DNA of 64,000 bases from Lysinibacillus capsici (GTDB lineage Bacteria; Bacillota; Bacilli; Bacillales_A; Planococcaceae). Location: NCBI RefSeq assembly GCF_003367505.1, contig NZ_PXXX01000018.1, positions 62,001 to 126,000 of the forward strand, written 5' to 3'. Numbering within the stretch: the first letter of the stretch is position 1; every line of letters starts with the position of its first letter. This document shows positions 54,566-64,000 of the stretch, piece after piece. The notes under the pieces were generated by a model, which was given only the letters and a program-made list of their open reading frames with translations, made no database searches and had not been told where the DNA came from. The translations under genes were made by a program, and so were the position numbers.

Positions 54566-54602
54566 CGCCTCAAATCTAATAGTGTTATACTTATGCTCAA
54601 TT

Positions 54603-54661
54603 ATTATATACTATTTTAATAATTATTGCGAATTAAAGAACTACATGCTACAATATTGACA
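54603..54661. promoter_or_regulatory. Overlapping divergent promoters of ccpN and the glycyl-tRNA synthetase
   Basis: Plus strand: TTGCGA (54626-54631), 17 bases, TACAAT (54649-54654), feeding the T-box leader. Minus strand: TTCGCA (54627-54632), 18 bases, TATAAT (54603-54608), feeding ccpN. The two -35 boxes occupy the same bases, so the promoters probably exclude each other. Confidence 0.5.
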
Positions 54662-54915
54662 CATACGCTTGCTCTATCAGTATTTTCGAGCAAATTGCGT
54701 TATACAGGCGATGATGGGAAAAAAGTATCTGTTCCATTCTATAGCGAGTAGAAGATGGTGAAAGTCTACACAGCAACAGAGAAAAGGCACTCCCTGAGCT
54801 AACTTTTTGAAAAGAGGTTTTAAACTACTCGTTTAAAACAATCAGGGTGGAACCGCGGGTATTAGCACTCGTCCCTGGGCATACAATGTGCCCGGAGACG
54901 GGTGCTATTTTCATT
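54661..54915 (+). ncRNA. T-box leader (glycyl-tRNA-responsive)
   Basis: The T-box core AGGGTGGAACCGCGGG is at 54844-54859. An intrinsic terminator follows at 54863-54910 (AGCACTCGTCCCTGGGC pairing with GCCCGGAGACGGGTGCT, then TATTTTC). Upstream stem I elements include GATGATGGGAAAAAAGTA (about 54711) and the GGTGAAAG segment near 54758. Uncharged tRNA would stabilise the antiterminator and allow synthesis of the enzyme downstream. The amino acid is inferred from that gene; I could not place the specifier codon with certainty. Confidence 0.9.
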
Positions 54916-54992
54916 TAGTTGCAACTGAATGAAAAAACTATGGCGTTTTTACCGCTAAAACAACGTATTAAAAATTTAAAGGAGGCTATTTT

Positions 54993-56378
54993 ATGGCTAA
55001 CAAATCAATGGAAACCATCGTATCTTTAGCGAAGCATCGAGGCTTTGTCTTCCCTGGTTCTGAAATCTACGGAGGTTTAGCAAACACATGGGATTATGGT
55101 CCACTAGGTGTCGAATTAAAAAATAATATTAAAAAAGCATGGTGGCAAAAGTTTGTTCAGGAATCTGAATACAATGTAGGTATTGATGCTGCTATTTTGA
55201 TGAATCCAAAAGCTTGGGTTGCTTCTGGTCACGTAGGAAACTTCAATGACCCAATGATCGACTGTAAATCATGTAAGGCCCGCCACCGTGCAGATAAAAT
55301 TATCGAAGACGCTGCATTAGCGAAAGGCGATGAAATCATTGTTGATGGTATGACATTCGACCAAATGAAAGAAACAATGATTAAATATGACGTAGTATGC
55401 CCTGATTGCGGAAAGGCTGATTTCACAGATATTCGCCAATTCAACCTCATGTTTAAAACATTCCAAGGTGTAACGGAATCCTCTACAAATGAAATTTATT
55501 TACGCCCAGAAACGGCACAAGGTATTTTCGTGAACTTTAAAAACGTTCAACGTTCTATGCGTAAACGTACACCATTTGGTATCGCACAAATCGGTAAATC
55601 TTTCCGTAACGAAATTACACCGGGTAACTTCACATTCCGTACACGTGAATTCGAACAAATGGAGCTTGAATTCTTCTGTAAACCTGGTGAAGACCTTGAA
55701 TGGCATTCATATTGGAAAGAATTCTGTAAAAATTGGTTACTAAACCTAGGCATGAAAGAAGATTCGATGCGCCTTCGTGACCATGAGGATGATGAGCTAT
55801 CTCACTACTCTAACGCTACAACAGATATCGAATTCAAATTCCCATTTGGCTGGGGAGAGCTTTGGGGTGTAGCAGATCGTACAGATTACGACTTAACACA
55901 ACATATGGAGCACTCTGGTGAAGATTTCACTTACATTGATCCTGTATCAAATGAACGTTATGTTCCTTATTGTATTGAACCATCATTAGGCGCTGATCGT
56001 GTAACATTAGCTTTCCTGTGTGATGCCTATGATGAAGAGGAACTAGAAGGTGATGATAAACGTACGGTTTTACGTTTCCACCCTGCTCTGGCTCCATTTA
56101 AAGCTGCTGTGCTACCACTTTCTAAAAAATTATCTGATGAAGCTACAGATGTTTGGGCTGAACTGCGTAAAGCCTTCCCTGTTGATTTTGATGAATCACA
56201 ATCAATTGGTAAACGTTACCGTCGTCAAGATGAAATTGGTACACCATTCTGTATCACATATGATTTTGATTCAAAAGAGGATGGCCAAGTAACAGTACGT
56301 CATCGTGACTCTATGACACAAGTTCGTATGCCTATTGCTGAAGTAAAAGCATATATTGAAAAACACCTACAATTCTAA
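54993..56378 (+). CDS. glyS: Glycyl-tRNA synthetase, single-chain (alpha2) type
   Basis: 461 residues. Class II synthetase motifs: motif 1 region [16 protein letters not shown] (about 36), motif 2 [19 protein letters not shown] (about 202-220) and motif 3 [12 protein letters not shown] (about 330). The anticodon-binding domain occupies about 360-461. A zinc-type Cys set ([15 protein letters not shown]) is inserted. This is the archaeal/eukaryotic-like dimeric form. B. subtilis has the unrelated GlyQ/GlyS tetramer at the same chromosomal place, between recO and ccpN. AAAGGAGG precedes the ATG. Confidence 0.95.
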   Translation: MANKSMETIVSLAKHRGFVFPGSEIYGGLANTWDYGPLGVELKNNIKKAWWQKFVQESEYNVGIDAAILMNPKAWVASGHVGNFNDPMIDCKSCKARHRADKIIEDAALAKGDEIIVDGMTFDQMKETMIKYDVVCPDCGKADFTDIRQFNLMFKTFQGVTESSTNEIYLRPETAQGIFVNFKNVQRSMRKRTPFGIAQIGKSFRNEITPGNFTFRTREFEQMELEFFCKPGEDLEWHSYWKEFCKNWLLNLGMKEDSMRLRDHEDDELSHYSNATTDIEFKFPFGWGELWGVADRTDYDLTQHMEHSGEDFTYIDPVSNERYVPYCIEPSLGADRVTLAFLCDAYDEEELEGDDKRTVLRFHPALAPFKAAVLPLSKKLSDEATDVWAELRKAFPVDFDESQSIGKRYRRQDEIGTPFCITYDFDSKEDGQVTVRHRDSMTQVRMPIAEVKAYIEKHLQF

Positions 56379-56384
56379 TCACTT

Positions 56385-56425
56385 AAAAAAGAGGGGGTAG
56401 CCAGCAGGCAACTCCCTCTTTCTTA
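56385..56425. terminator. Terminator between glycyl-tRNA synthetase and HD-GYP genes
   Basis: AAAGAGGG and CCCTCTTT pair around an 18-base loop, with A and T tracts on both sides, so it can serve both convergent genes. Confidence 0.7.
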
Positions 56426-58153
56426 TGCTTTAAATGTTGAAAATAAGCGCTCTTGCATTTTTTCCTCGAATGAAAACTTTTTCATGCTCAAACCTATTAA
56501 GCTCACTAATAGCTCCTCAATATCCGCTAGTGAGTAATAAAGGAATGTACCTTCTCGCATTGGACGAACCCGTTTGTCAAAAGTTAGTTCATCTTCAATA
56601 AAGTAAGCGACATTAACATCACAATGTTCCATCAATTGTGTAATACGTTGATCATCACCTGGGTTTATAAAGAATGGCACAATTTTATCAATATACAAAA
56701 TACTTTGAACAAGCTTAATGAAGAAATTTTCACGCAACGATGTCTCCACAACTAATATGGTCGTTTGCTCATGTTGATAATCCATATATAAAACGTTTAA
56801 TTGCTCCTCTAGTAGCGTTTTTAAAATACCAATAGAATTGCGATACTTTGTCATATCCGTTTGGATTTCCCTTGTTAGTAAACGTAAAATACGAAAGGCT
56901 GGCAGAAAAATTTTTAAGACAATTTCTTTAGGATGTAAATGGTCAATTAATTTATTAAAATGAATTCTCAGATTATTTTCGTCACAGCGGATTAATTGCT
57001 CTACAAATAAGTTGAAAATCTCTTCAAAGCTATTTGCTCGATAGTCGATCATTTTCGTAATTCTCACACTATAGTTCAAAGGAAGATTCATTGATTTTTG
57101 CTCATCTAACAATCTTACTTTTGGTAATGTTGGAAATAAATCATAAACAAGTTCTACTTGTGCACTGCGATTATCGGATAACATAACAACAGAGTTTACT
57201 GGGTAAATCCCTAAACATTCTACAAATTTATGCATAAAGCTCTCATTATATAAATGTCGATCTCTGTATAAGACAGCTAAAGCATCTGTAGCACCATAGC
57301 CAACATGATAGACTCTCTTGGATGTCATCGCTGAATATACATCAACAATTTGTAATAATTGTACACCCTCACTCATATCATCCGCACAAAGTTGATTTGG
57401 ATAGCCCTTTCCTGCAAAACGTTCATGATGATCTCTTGCCAAATAGGCAATGTCTTCCTCGTTATGTTCCATGAGTAGCTCGTAGCCTTTTGTTGTGTGC
57501 GTCTTTACAATATCGAACTCATCTTCAGAGAGTTTACGTTTCAGATTTAATATTTCTTGGGGTATAAAAACCTTCCCGATATCATGGAACAGGTAGCCCC
57601 TAGCTAATGTTTCAATATCTGTTAAACCTAGGTATCTAGCAAAAATTGTACCTAATACAAACACATCAAATGAATGGACAAATGAATACTCGTCCCATTC
57701 CTTTAAACGCATAAGTAGCTCATAGCGATGTTTTTTTTCCAAAATCTTTTCAAAAACACCTCTTACATAAGCCGTATCCTGTATGCTTTTAAGAATTTGT
57801 CCATAGCGTAATTCGTGCACGACATTCTCCAACGTTGTCATAAAAAGCTGACTAACTGTCTCTTTATAATCATCCACAGGATCTCTTTTTTCAATTAATG
57901 GGGCAAATAGATCTTCATATTCTCTTGTTCGTTGAGCACTTAAATCATGGACAACTCGAACTGAATCAGATGGCAAATAGACAGATAATTCATCTACTTT
58001 ACGAAGTTTAAGTAAGGCAATAATTCGCTCCGTTAAAACTAAATCCTTTTTAGCCAATAAACGATACTCTGAAAAAATATCTTCTGCTAATATATCATTT
58101 GCTTCAACTTCATGAATACTTAAGGTTACTTTTCGTAGCATATATTTTGCCAC
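56423..58153 (-). CDS. HD-GYP domain protein (probable c-di-GMP phosphodiesterase)
   Basis: 576 residues. An N-terminal region of about 150 residues is unassigned. The HD-GYP domain covers about 150-330: HSFDV, FHDIGKVFIP (HD pair), KTHTTKGYELL, RDHHERFAGKGYPN (GYP motif) and IVDVYSAMTSKR. All metal-binding motifs are present, so hydrolysis of c-di-GMP is likely. The C-terminal 240 residues contain a helical part and a Rossmann-like segment (TTILVVETSLRENFF, about 455) that I cannot name. The start is unclear: GTG 58153 lacks a ribosome-binding site, and a good GGAGGG lies about 35 bases further upstream. It could lower the signal read by the YdaK-like receptor. Confidence 0.82.
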   Translation of the reverse strand: MAKYMLRKVTLSIHEVEANDILAEDIFSEYRLLAKKDLVLTERIIALLKLRKVDELSVYLPSDSVRVVHDLSAQRTREYEDLFAPLIEKRDPVDDYKETVSQLFMTTLENVVHELRYGQILKSIQDTAYVRGVFEKILEKKHRYELLMRLKEWDEYSFVHSFDVFVLGTIFARYLGLTDIETLARGYLFHDIGKVFIPQEILNLKRKLSEDEFDIVKTHTTKGYELLMEHNEEDIAYLARDHHERFAGKGYPNQLCADDMSEGVQLLQIVDVYSAMTSKRVYHVGYGATDALAVLYRDRHLYNESFMHKFVECLGIYPVNSVVMLSDNRSAQVELVYDLFPTLPKVRLLDEQKSMNLPLNYSVRITKMIDYRANSFEEIFNLFVEQLIRCDENNLRIHFNKLIDHLHPKEIVLKIFLPAFRILRLLTREIQTDMTKYRNSIGILKTLLEEQLNVLYMDYQHEQTTILVVETSLRENFFIKLVQSILYIDKIVPFFINPGDDQRITQLMEHCDVNVAYFIEDELTFDKRVRPMREGTFLYYSLADIEELLVSLIGLSMKKFSFEEKMQERLFSTFKA

Positions 58154-58979
58154 ATACGCAATGTACTAAGCACTATGTGACTCCCTCCTTCTTCCATAGG
58201 ACTGCGCTATTCTGATAAACGTATAACAATACGTTTTGCTGATAGAGGCTTTTATATTTCATAGGCATGTCTAAAGTGATCTAGCGTACATCAGTTTCGA
58301 TGGAGATTAAACGACTTAATTATATTTAAAAAATATAATTACCATTATCTATACCATTTACAATATCATAGGTTAAAATGCCTTTTCAACTAGTATATGG
58401 GTCTCGAATGAACAGTTTCTACCACTTATATAATGAAAACTAAACAAAAATACAAATCTTTTTACCTATTAAAATACTTATAAATATATAGATAAATAAA
58501 AATATAGATAAATAAGACTTCATATTATTCATTTAAAGACAGAAAAATAACAAATAAAATTAAATTTACGCAAAAATTTTATTTTGTAAAAATTGAAATT
58601 TATTCATTAAAAAGAAAGGTAATCTAGTTGCATCCTCCTATACAATCAAAGGTATTTCTTTTTATTTAAAAGATAAAATGAAGCGAGTTCTGCGCTATGC
58701 AAGTTAATTAGTTTTAGCTCCCCCTTTTTACATAAGGTATAATCGATTACCGAACAGTCATGATATGGATGAAATTCCCTCTATGCGTTGTTCCATCTTT
58801 TTGGTATAAATAAGTTATTATAGTTAGTATTAGCTGTTAAATAATGAATAATTGACAGGCTAAAGACACATCACCTTTTAACATTCATTCGTCCGGAAGT
58901 TTGAACTGATACATAGGAAGGTCTGACCAGAAATATATATACTATAAAATTTTCTATTGTACTTTTTGGAGGAATTTAA
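58154..58979. other. 826-base AT-rich gene-free stretch
   Basis: No ORF or RNA gene is recognised. It contains an ACGTAT-AACA-ATACGT inverted repeat (about 58219-58234) and a tandem direct repeat of ATATAGATAAATAA (about 58487-58515). TTGACA at 58852-58857 and TATAAA at 58943-58948 are isolated promoter-like boxes. Long untranslated leaders are common before SLH-protein genes, so part of this may be transcribed. Confidence 0.5.
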
Positions 58980-60380
58980 TTGCAGTCTCAACGTTTATTT
59001 CAACTAGCTATGGCTTCTGCTTTAGCAACAAGTGCGATTATTATCGCACCACCCGCACATGCAGTATCATTTTTTCCTGATATTAACCCAACCAATGAAG
59101 AAGGTAAGGCTATTATTCAATTAGCAGAGCGTGGCATTATTTCAGGCTATATGGATGGGACATTTAAACCCGCTAATCCTATTACACGTACACAGGCTGC
59201 GAAGATTTTAGCAGGTATTTTAAAGTTAGATACAGTTCACGTAAAAAATCCCCAGTTCAAAGACATCAAACCTGGCGATGAAAACTACGGAGCCATTGCA
59301 GCATTAGCAAATGCTGGCATTATTAATGGTGCAAATGGTTATTTCTACCCTACTCAAAATATAACTCGCGAGCAAATGTCTAAAATGATTGCGAAAGGCT
59401 TTGGATTAATAAGTACGAGTAACACGCAATTACCATTTACAGACGTTAAAAAGGGGAATGAATTTGAGCCTCATATTAGAGCATTGTTTGCAAATGGGAT
59501 TACCAAAGGAACATCTGCAACGACTTTCGGCCCAAAAAGCAATGTAAAGCGCTCTCAGCTGGCTGCTTTTGTTGTACGAGCTGAAAAGTTGCTAGGCAAT
59601 GCAACCGTCTATGCAAGTCAATTTAAACAGGACTATATTTTTGCTTCTTATGGTGGTCTTGAGCCAGCAGAGGATATTTTCACATGGAATGAAGAGGAAG
59701 ATATGACAGAGTCTATCACGATTACCCCTATAAAAGAAGGTACGGGTAAATTAGTGATTACTGGATTGACTGATGATTCAGAGGACTTTATTGACATTTT
59801 TTATTTAGTACATGTCAAAAATGTAAATGGTAAGCTGAAGGTAACACTTGAAGAAGTAAAAGAAGATGATTATATCGAAAATTTACCACTCGATTTGTCT
59901 GAGAGCAAATTACCATTCATACCAACAGAGGTGACGGTTCAAAACGCGAATGGACAGCCACTCGCTTCAAATTTCTATAACTTTAATCAACAAGATCAAA
60001 CACTGTCCATCTCGCAAAATGGACAATACATTGTTAGATTTTCAGATGGGACGCAACAACAAAAGATGGCCGCAGATGTGTATTCCTATGATTTTGTTCG
60101 CAGCATTGATTTATATCATTTGACAGATGAATTAATACTGACAGCGCAAGAATTACCTTTCGAACCAACACATGTAGCACTCGAAAGCTTTGGTTTTGAG
60201 CCAGTGCCTGTAAAAGCGACAATTCTTGACGGGCAACTACATATTACGCCAAAAGCTGAAGGTCTAGCGATTCTCCATTTAACAGGTAAAAACAATGAAA
60301 CAGCATACCTTTATATTGAAAGTAAAAAAATTGCTGGACACTGGGCCTTTTTAGTGACAGAGGTTGAGGATGAATTTTAA
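58980..60380 (+). CDS. SLH-domain surface protein
   Basis: 466 residues. A signal peptide (cleavage near AHA, residue 28) is followed by three S-layer homology repeats (about 32-205), each with the typical centre: PITRTQAAKIL, NITREQMSKMI and NVKRSQLAAFV. These bind pyruvylated secondary cell-wall polymer. The C-terminal 260 residues are acidic and beta-rich with no recognised domain, possibly Ig-like. It is too short to be the main S-layer protein. The start is TTG with TGGAGG seven bases upstream. It lies between the synthetase and recO as an insertion in the conserved block. Confidence 0.85.
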   Translation: MQSQRLFQLAMASALATSAIIIAPPAHAVSFFPDINPTNEEGKAIIQLAERGIISGYMDGTFKPANPITRTQAAKILAGILKLDTVHVKNPQFKDIKPGDENYGAIAALANAGIINGANGYFYPTQNITREQMSKMIAKGFGLISTSNTQLPFTDVKKGNEFEPHIRALFANGITKGTSATTFGPKSNVKRSQLAAFVVRAEKLLGNATVYASQFKQDYIFASYGGLEPAEDIFTWNEEEDMTESITITPIKEGTGKLVITGLTDDSEDFIDIFYLVHVKNVNGKLKVTLEEVKEDDYIENLPLDLSESKLPFIPTEVTVQNANGQPLASNFYNFNQQDQTLSISQNGQYIVRFSDGTQQQKMAADVYSYDFVRSIDLYHLTDELILTAQELPFEPTHVALESFGFEPVPVKATILDGQLHITPKAEGLAILHLTGKNNETAYLYIESKKIAGHWAFLVTEVEDEF

Positions 60381-60386
60381 ATAACG

Positions 60387-60426
60387 TGAAATGCCAGATG
60401 AACATTATGATTCATCTGGCATTTTG
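60387..60426. terminator. Bidirectional terminator overlapping the recO stop
   Basis: AAATGCCAGATGAA (60389-60402) and TTCATCTGGCATTT (60411-60424) form a perfect 14-bp stem. The recO stop codon lies in the loop. Confidence 0.85.
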
Positions 60427-61190
60427 TCTTTCGAGCGTATTTGCAGTTCAGGGGTACGTTCTAGTTGCTCTATAAATTTTCTCGTCTTAAACCGAATACC
60501 GGTTTGTTCTTCATAGATGGTTGTTATAATTTTTTTAATGAAATATTTTGTTTCTTTTTTTAGTTCTATTTTTCCAATTTGGTCGATAGGAACAGTGTAG
60601 AACATCCTGATAAGTTTCAGCTGTGTTGGCGTTAAGCGAATGATATAGGGGTCATGCTGATAACAGCGATGGCATAAGAATCCTCCTTGAGCAAAGGAAA
60701 AAGCGAATTCCCCATCTACTGCGCCACACGCAGCACAGGCATGTAAAATAGGTTGTACACCTGTATAGGGCAACATTTTCCATTCAACAAATAGCGTAAT
60801 AGCTTCAGGATCATAGCCATCCTCAATTGCTTGTAGTGCATGTAGTAAAACATCGAACGCAAATGGCTCTGGCTTTCCTTCTTCCACAACTCGCTCCACT
60901 AATTCCATAATATAGCTAGCATAAGCAGTAGCCATAATATCCTCACGAATATGGCGCATTGAATTTAAATGTTCTCCCTGTTGCAAAGTTCCCATGCCTG
61001 TATGATGTTGTACCATAAACATCCCGTAGGTAAAGGGTTGCGTGATGGAAGCCAATCTACTAGAAGGTTTTTTTGCCCCTCTAGCCATCGTAGCCACTTT
61101 ACCAGCTTCCCGAGTTAGCAAAATAACAATCTTATTAGATTCCCCATAAGCGCGAACCTTTAATACAATCCCCTCCCATTTATGAAGCAT
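60405..61190 (-). CDS. recO: DNA repair protein RecO
   Basis: 261 residues. An N-terminal OB fold (HKWEGIVLKVRAYGESNKIV, about 2-21) binds single-stranded DNA. A helical domain follows with a zinc-finger Cys set CAACGAV ... FLCHRC (about 150-180). RecO loads RecA with RecR. AAAGGAGGG precedes the ATG. It lies between era and the synthetase gene as in Bacillus; the small yqzL gene usual between recO and era was not found. Confidence 0.94.
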   Translation of the reverse strand: MLHKWEGIVLKVRAYGESNKIVILLTREAGKVATMARGAKKPSSRLASITQPFTYGMFMVQHHTGMGTLQQGEHLNSMRHIREDIMATAYASYIMELVERVVEEGKPEPFAFDVLLHALQAIEDGYDPEAITLFVEWKMLPYTGVQPILHACAACGAVDGEFAFSFAQGGFLCHRCYQHDPYIIRLTPTQLKLIRMFYTVPIDQIGKIELKKETKYFIKKIITTIYEEQTGIRFKTRKFIEQLERTPELQIRSKDKMPDES

Positions 61191-61408
61191 AATCCCCCTC
61201 CTTTCTTAAAAGAACTATCCATGCAAAGAGAGCTGCCCAAAATAATTTTGGACAGCTCAAAAATAAAAATGATCAAATACTTCTAGATCCTTTTGTGCCT
61301 ACAAGAAGAAGTTAACCTAAAACCGTCACGTCAAAATTTGGCGTCTATTCCTGATTCAACGGGCCATGTTCGCGAACGTTACAATTCATTGGCTAAGCCA
61401 GAAAAAAC
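61191..61408. other. Region between era and recO with a hairpin and coding-like relic
   Basis: It contains an inverted repeat GAGCTG/CAGCTC with a long AT-rich stem (61230-61258). A minus-strand frame (61312-61389) reads NVREHGPLNQE, stop, TPNFDVTVLG, stop. No intact gene is seen. Confidence 0.35.
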
Positions 61409-62726
<1,318 letters not shown>

Positions 62727-62785
62727 CTATACTAATTCTCCCTCACATTTATGGTTTATTTTCAATTAGAAGACACTCATTTCCA

Positions 62786-63136
62786 TTAAAACCATTTTGG
62801 CAGAAAGATGAGTAATCCGATTATAGCACTGAATAGCGCAAATACAAGCACTGCACCTGCTGCAATATCTTTTGCTTGCTTAGCAAGCGGATGTATCTCT
62901 GGGGAAGCTAAATCGACTACCCGTTCGATAGCTGTATTCATCATTTCCAGCGCAAACATTAGTGCTATTAATAGTAGCACAATATACCATTCCATACGAG
63001 ATAAACCTGTCAAATAACTAGCCAGTATAACAATGATTGCACTTACTATATGTGATTTCAAATTTTGTTCTTTACTTGCAGTTATGATGCCTTCAAAAGC
63101 ATAGCCAAAAGATCGCAAGTATTTTCGAAAATTCAT
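62786..63136 (-). CDS. dgkA: DgkA-type undecaprenol/diacylglycerol kinase
   Basis: 116 residues with three to four membrane helices and the family motif LEMMNTAIERVVDL (about 62-75). In Gram-positive bacteria this small kinase phosphorylates undecaprenol for cell-wall precursor carriers. Its ATG directly follows the ybeY stop. Confidence 0.93.
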   Translation of the reverse strand: MNFRKYLRSFGYAFEGIITASKEQNLKSHIVSAIIVILASYLTGLSRMEWYIVLLLIALMFALEMMNTAIERVVDLASPEIHPLAKQAKDIAAGAVLVFALFSAIIGLLIFLPKWF

Positions 63137-63610
63137 CTAATCTCTACCTAAGCCATAAGTTTGGAGAATCTCATCTTGCTTTGCAAACATCACTTTCTCT
63201 TCTTCTGGCTCCATATGGTCATAACCAAGTAAATGTAAAAAACCATGTACAGCTAAAAAGCCTAATTCTCGCTCAAAGGAATGATTATATTCCTCTGCTT
63301 GCTCTTTTGCACGATCAGTCGAAATAATGATATCACCTAATACACGTGGCATACCTTCAAACGTAACTTCCATTTCCCCTTCCCCTAGCTCCTCTAGTGC
63401 AAAGGAAATGACATCTGTTGGCTGATCTTTGCCACGATATTCACGATTAATATCTTGAATTGCCTTGTTCGTTACAAACGTCACCGAAACCTCTGTTTCT
63501 GGCTCAATATTTTCTACACTTGCAGCATGCTGTAATAGCTTTTCAACAAGTTCGATATGCTGTGCTCCCACTTCATTTGTTTCATCCGTAAAATCAATTG
63601 TTAAAATCAT
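63137..63610 (-). CDS. ybeY: Endoribonuclease YbeY
   Basis: 157 residues. The zinc-binding signature [11 protein letters not shown] (about 120-130) and the upstream [10 protein letters not shown] (about 64) are typical. YbeY acts in 16S rRNA 3'-end maturation and ribosome quality control. AGGAGG precedes the ATG. It lies nine bases after pgpH. Confidence 0.95.
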   Translation of the reverse strand: MILTIDFTDETNEVGAQHIELVEKLLQHAASVENIEPETEVSVTFVTNKAIQDINREYRGKDQPTDVISFALEELGEGEMEVTFEGMPRVLGDIIISTDRAKEQAEEYNHSFERELGFLAVHGFLHLLGYDHMEPEEEKVMFAKQDEILQTYGLGRD

Positions 63611-63618
63611 AGATCCTC

Positions 63619-64000
63619 CTACTTATCTGCCTTTGGATATTCAATACGTGAATGGAATATCCCATTCAACGTTTCACAAAGTACTCTCTCTATACATTTT
63701 AACTCTTTTATTGAAATATCGCATTCATCAAACTGATTATCTTGGACGCGATCATCGATAATCGCTCGTACTAGCTTCTGAATTTTCTCTGCATTTGGCT
63801 CTTTCATAGAACGTACTGCTGCCTCGACACTATCCGCAACACTTATAACAGCTGCTTCTTTTGTTTGGGGTTTGGGCCCTGGATATCGGAACTTTGCCTC
63901 ATCAATATTTTTTCCTTCTTCCTTTGCTTTAAACAAGAAGAATTTTAACAAACTTGTACCATGATGTTGTAAAGCGATATCAATAATTTCTTGAGGCATT
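63619..64000 (-). CDS. pgpH: PgpH c-di-AMP phosphodiesterase, C-terminal part (partial)
   Basis: Only the last ~126 residues are in the window; the gene continues past the right edge. The visible part is the second half of the 7TM-HD domain: [15 protein letters not shown] (His pair of the HD site) and [17 protein letters not shown] (the final metal-binding Asp). Family and position before ybeY match B. subtilis YqfF/PgpH, which hydrolyses c-di-AMP to pApA. This matters for the kdp locus, since c-di-AMP controls K+ uptake. Confidence 0.9.
   Translation of the reverse strand, partial: MPQEIIDIALQHHGTSLLKFFLFKAKEEGKNIDEAKFRYPGPKPQTKEAAVISVADSVEAAVRSMKEPNAEKIQKLVRAIIDDRVQDNQFDECDISIKELKCIERVLCETLNGIFHSRIEYPKADK

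Noticed and set aside
53041..54600. SR1 or other small RNA near ccpN
   Set aside because: No candidate promoter-terminator pair beyond those of ccpN, yqfL and dnaG could be found.
58219..58234. ACGTAT-AACA-ATACGT inverted repeat as an operator
   Set aside because: The arms are only 6 bp in very AT-rich DNA and lie far from a convincing promoter; chance is likely.

Overview
The window looks like chromosomal DNA of a low-GC, spore-forming member of the Bacillales. Lysinibacillus is the best guess, from protein character, the single-chain glycyl-tRNA synthetase, the SLH-domain surface protein and gene order. That assignment rests on recognition and has not been tested by a search. I see no rRNA or tRNA gene, CRISPR array, prophage or intact insertion sequence.

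The backbone is the conserved Bacillus block pgpH-ybeY-dgkA-cdd-era-recO-(glycyl-tRNA synthetase)-ccpN-yqfL-dnaG-sigA-cccA-trmK-yqfO ... ispH-yqfQ-cshB-nfo-yqfT-zur-znuB-znuC. It runs from the right end (partial pgpH at 64000) to about 22000 and is interrupted by lineage-specific cargo. The cargo is: an SLH surface protein and an HD-GYP phosphodiesterase (56.4-60.4 kb); a C4-dicarboxylate sensing and uptake cassette plus small hypothetical genes (38-46 kb); and a Kdp potassium-transport locus with a butanediol dehydrogenase (27-36.3 kb).

The left third is more variable. It holds a decayed chemoreceptor fragment, a MerR regulator with a CorC/HlyC-type membrane protein, an XRE regulator, a metallophosphoesterase, heme O synthase, an esterase, a TPR protein, a membrane-tethered thioredoxin, a YhgE/Pip protein and a PCYCGC-type lipoprotein. 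Next comes a five-gene overlapping operon (12333-18970, minus strand) that matches Bacillus subtilis ydaJKLMN in order and protein type. It encodes a c-di-GMP-responsive exopolysaccharide synthase whose YdaK-like subunit has lost the GGDEF active site but keeps the RxxD inhibitory-site motif. Then come an isochorismatase-family hydrolase, serC and a cysteine-rich, probably spore-surface protein.

Regulatory sites that can be read directly include a Gly T-box leader before the glycyl-tRNA synthetase, a Zur box before znuC, a full-consensus cre site before dctA, an 18-bp-arm inverted repeat between the divergent kdp operons (probable KdpE site), a 12-bp-arm inverted repeat over the merR promoter, and many intrinsic terminators. 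Nucleotide second messengers recur: a c-di-GMP effector and phosphodiesterase, and a c-di-AMP phosphodiesterase (PgpH) together with a KdpD whose USP domain is a c-di-AMP target in relatives. I found no clearly new large system. The least expected items are the merR start, the hairpin between ribosome-binding site and start of the CorC-like gene, the extra small Kdp ORF, and some short coding-like relics between genes.
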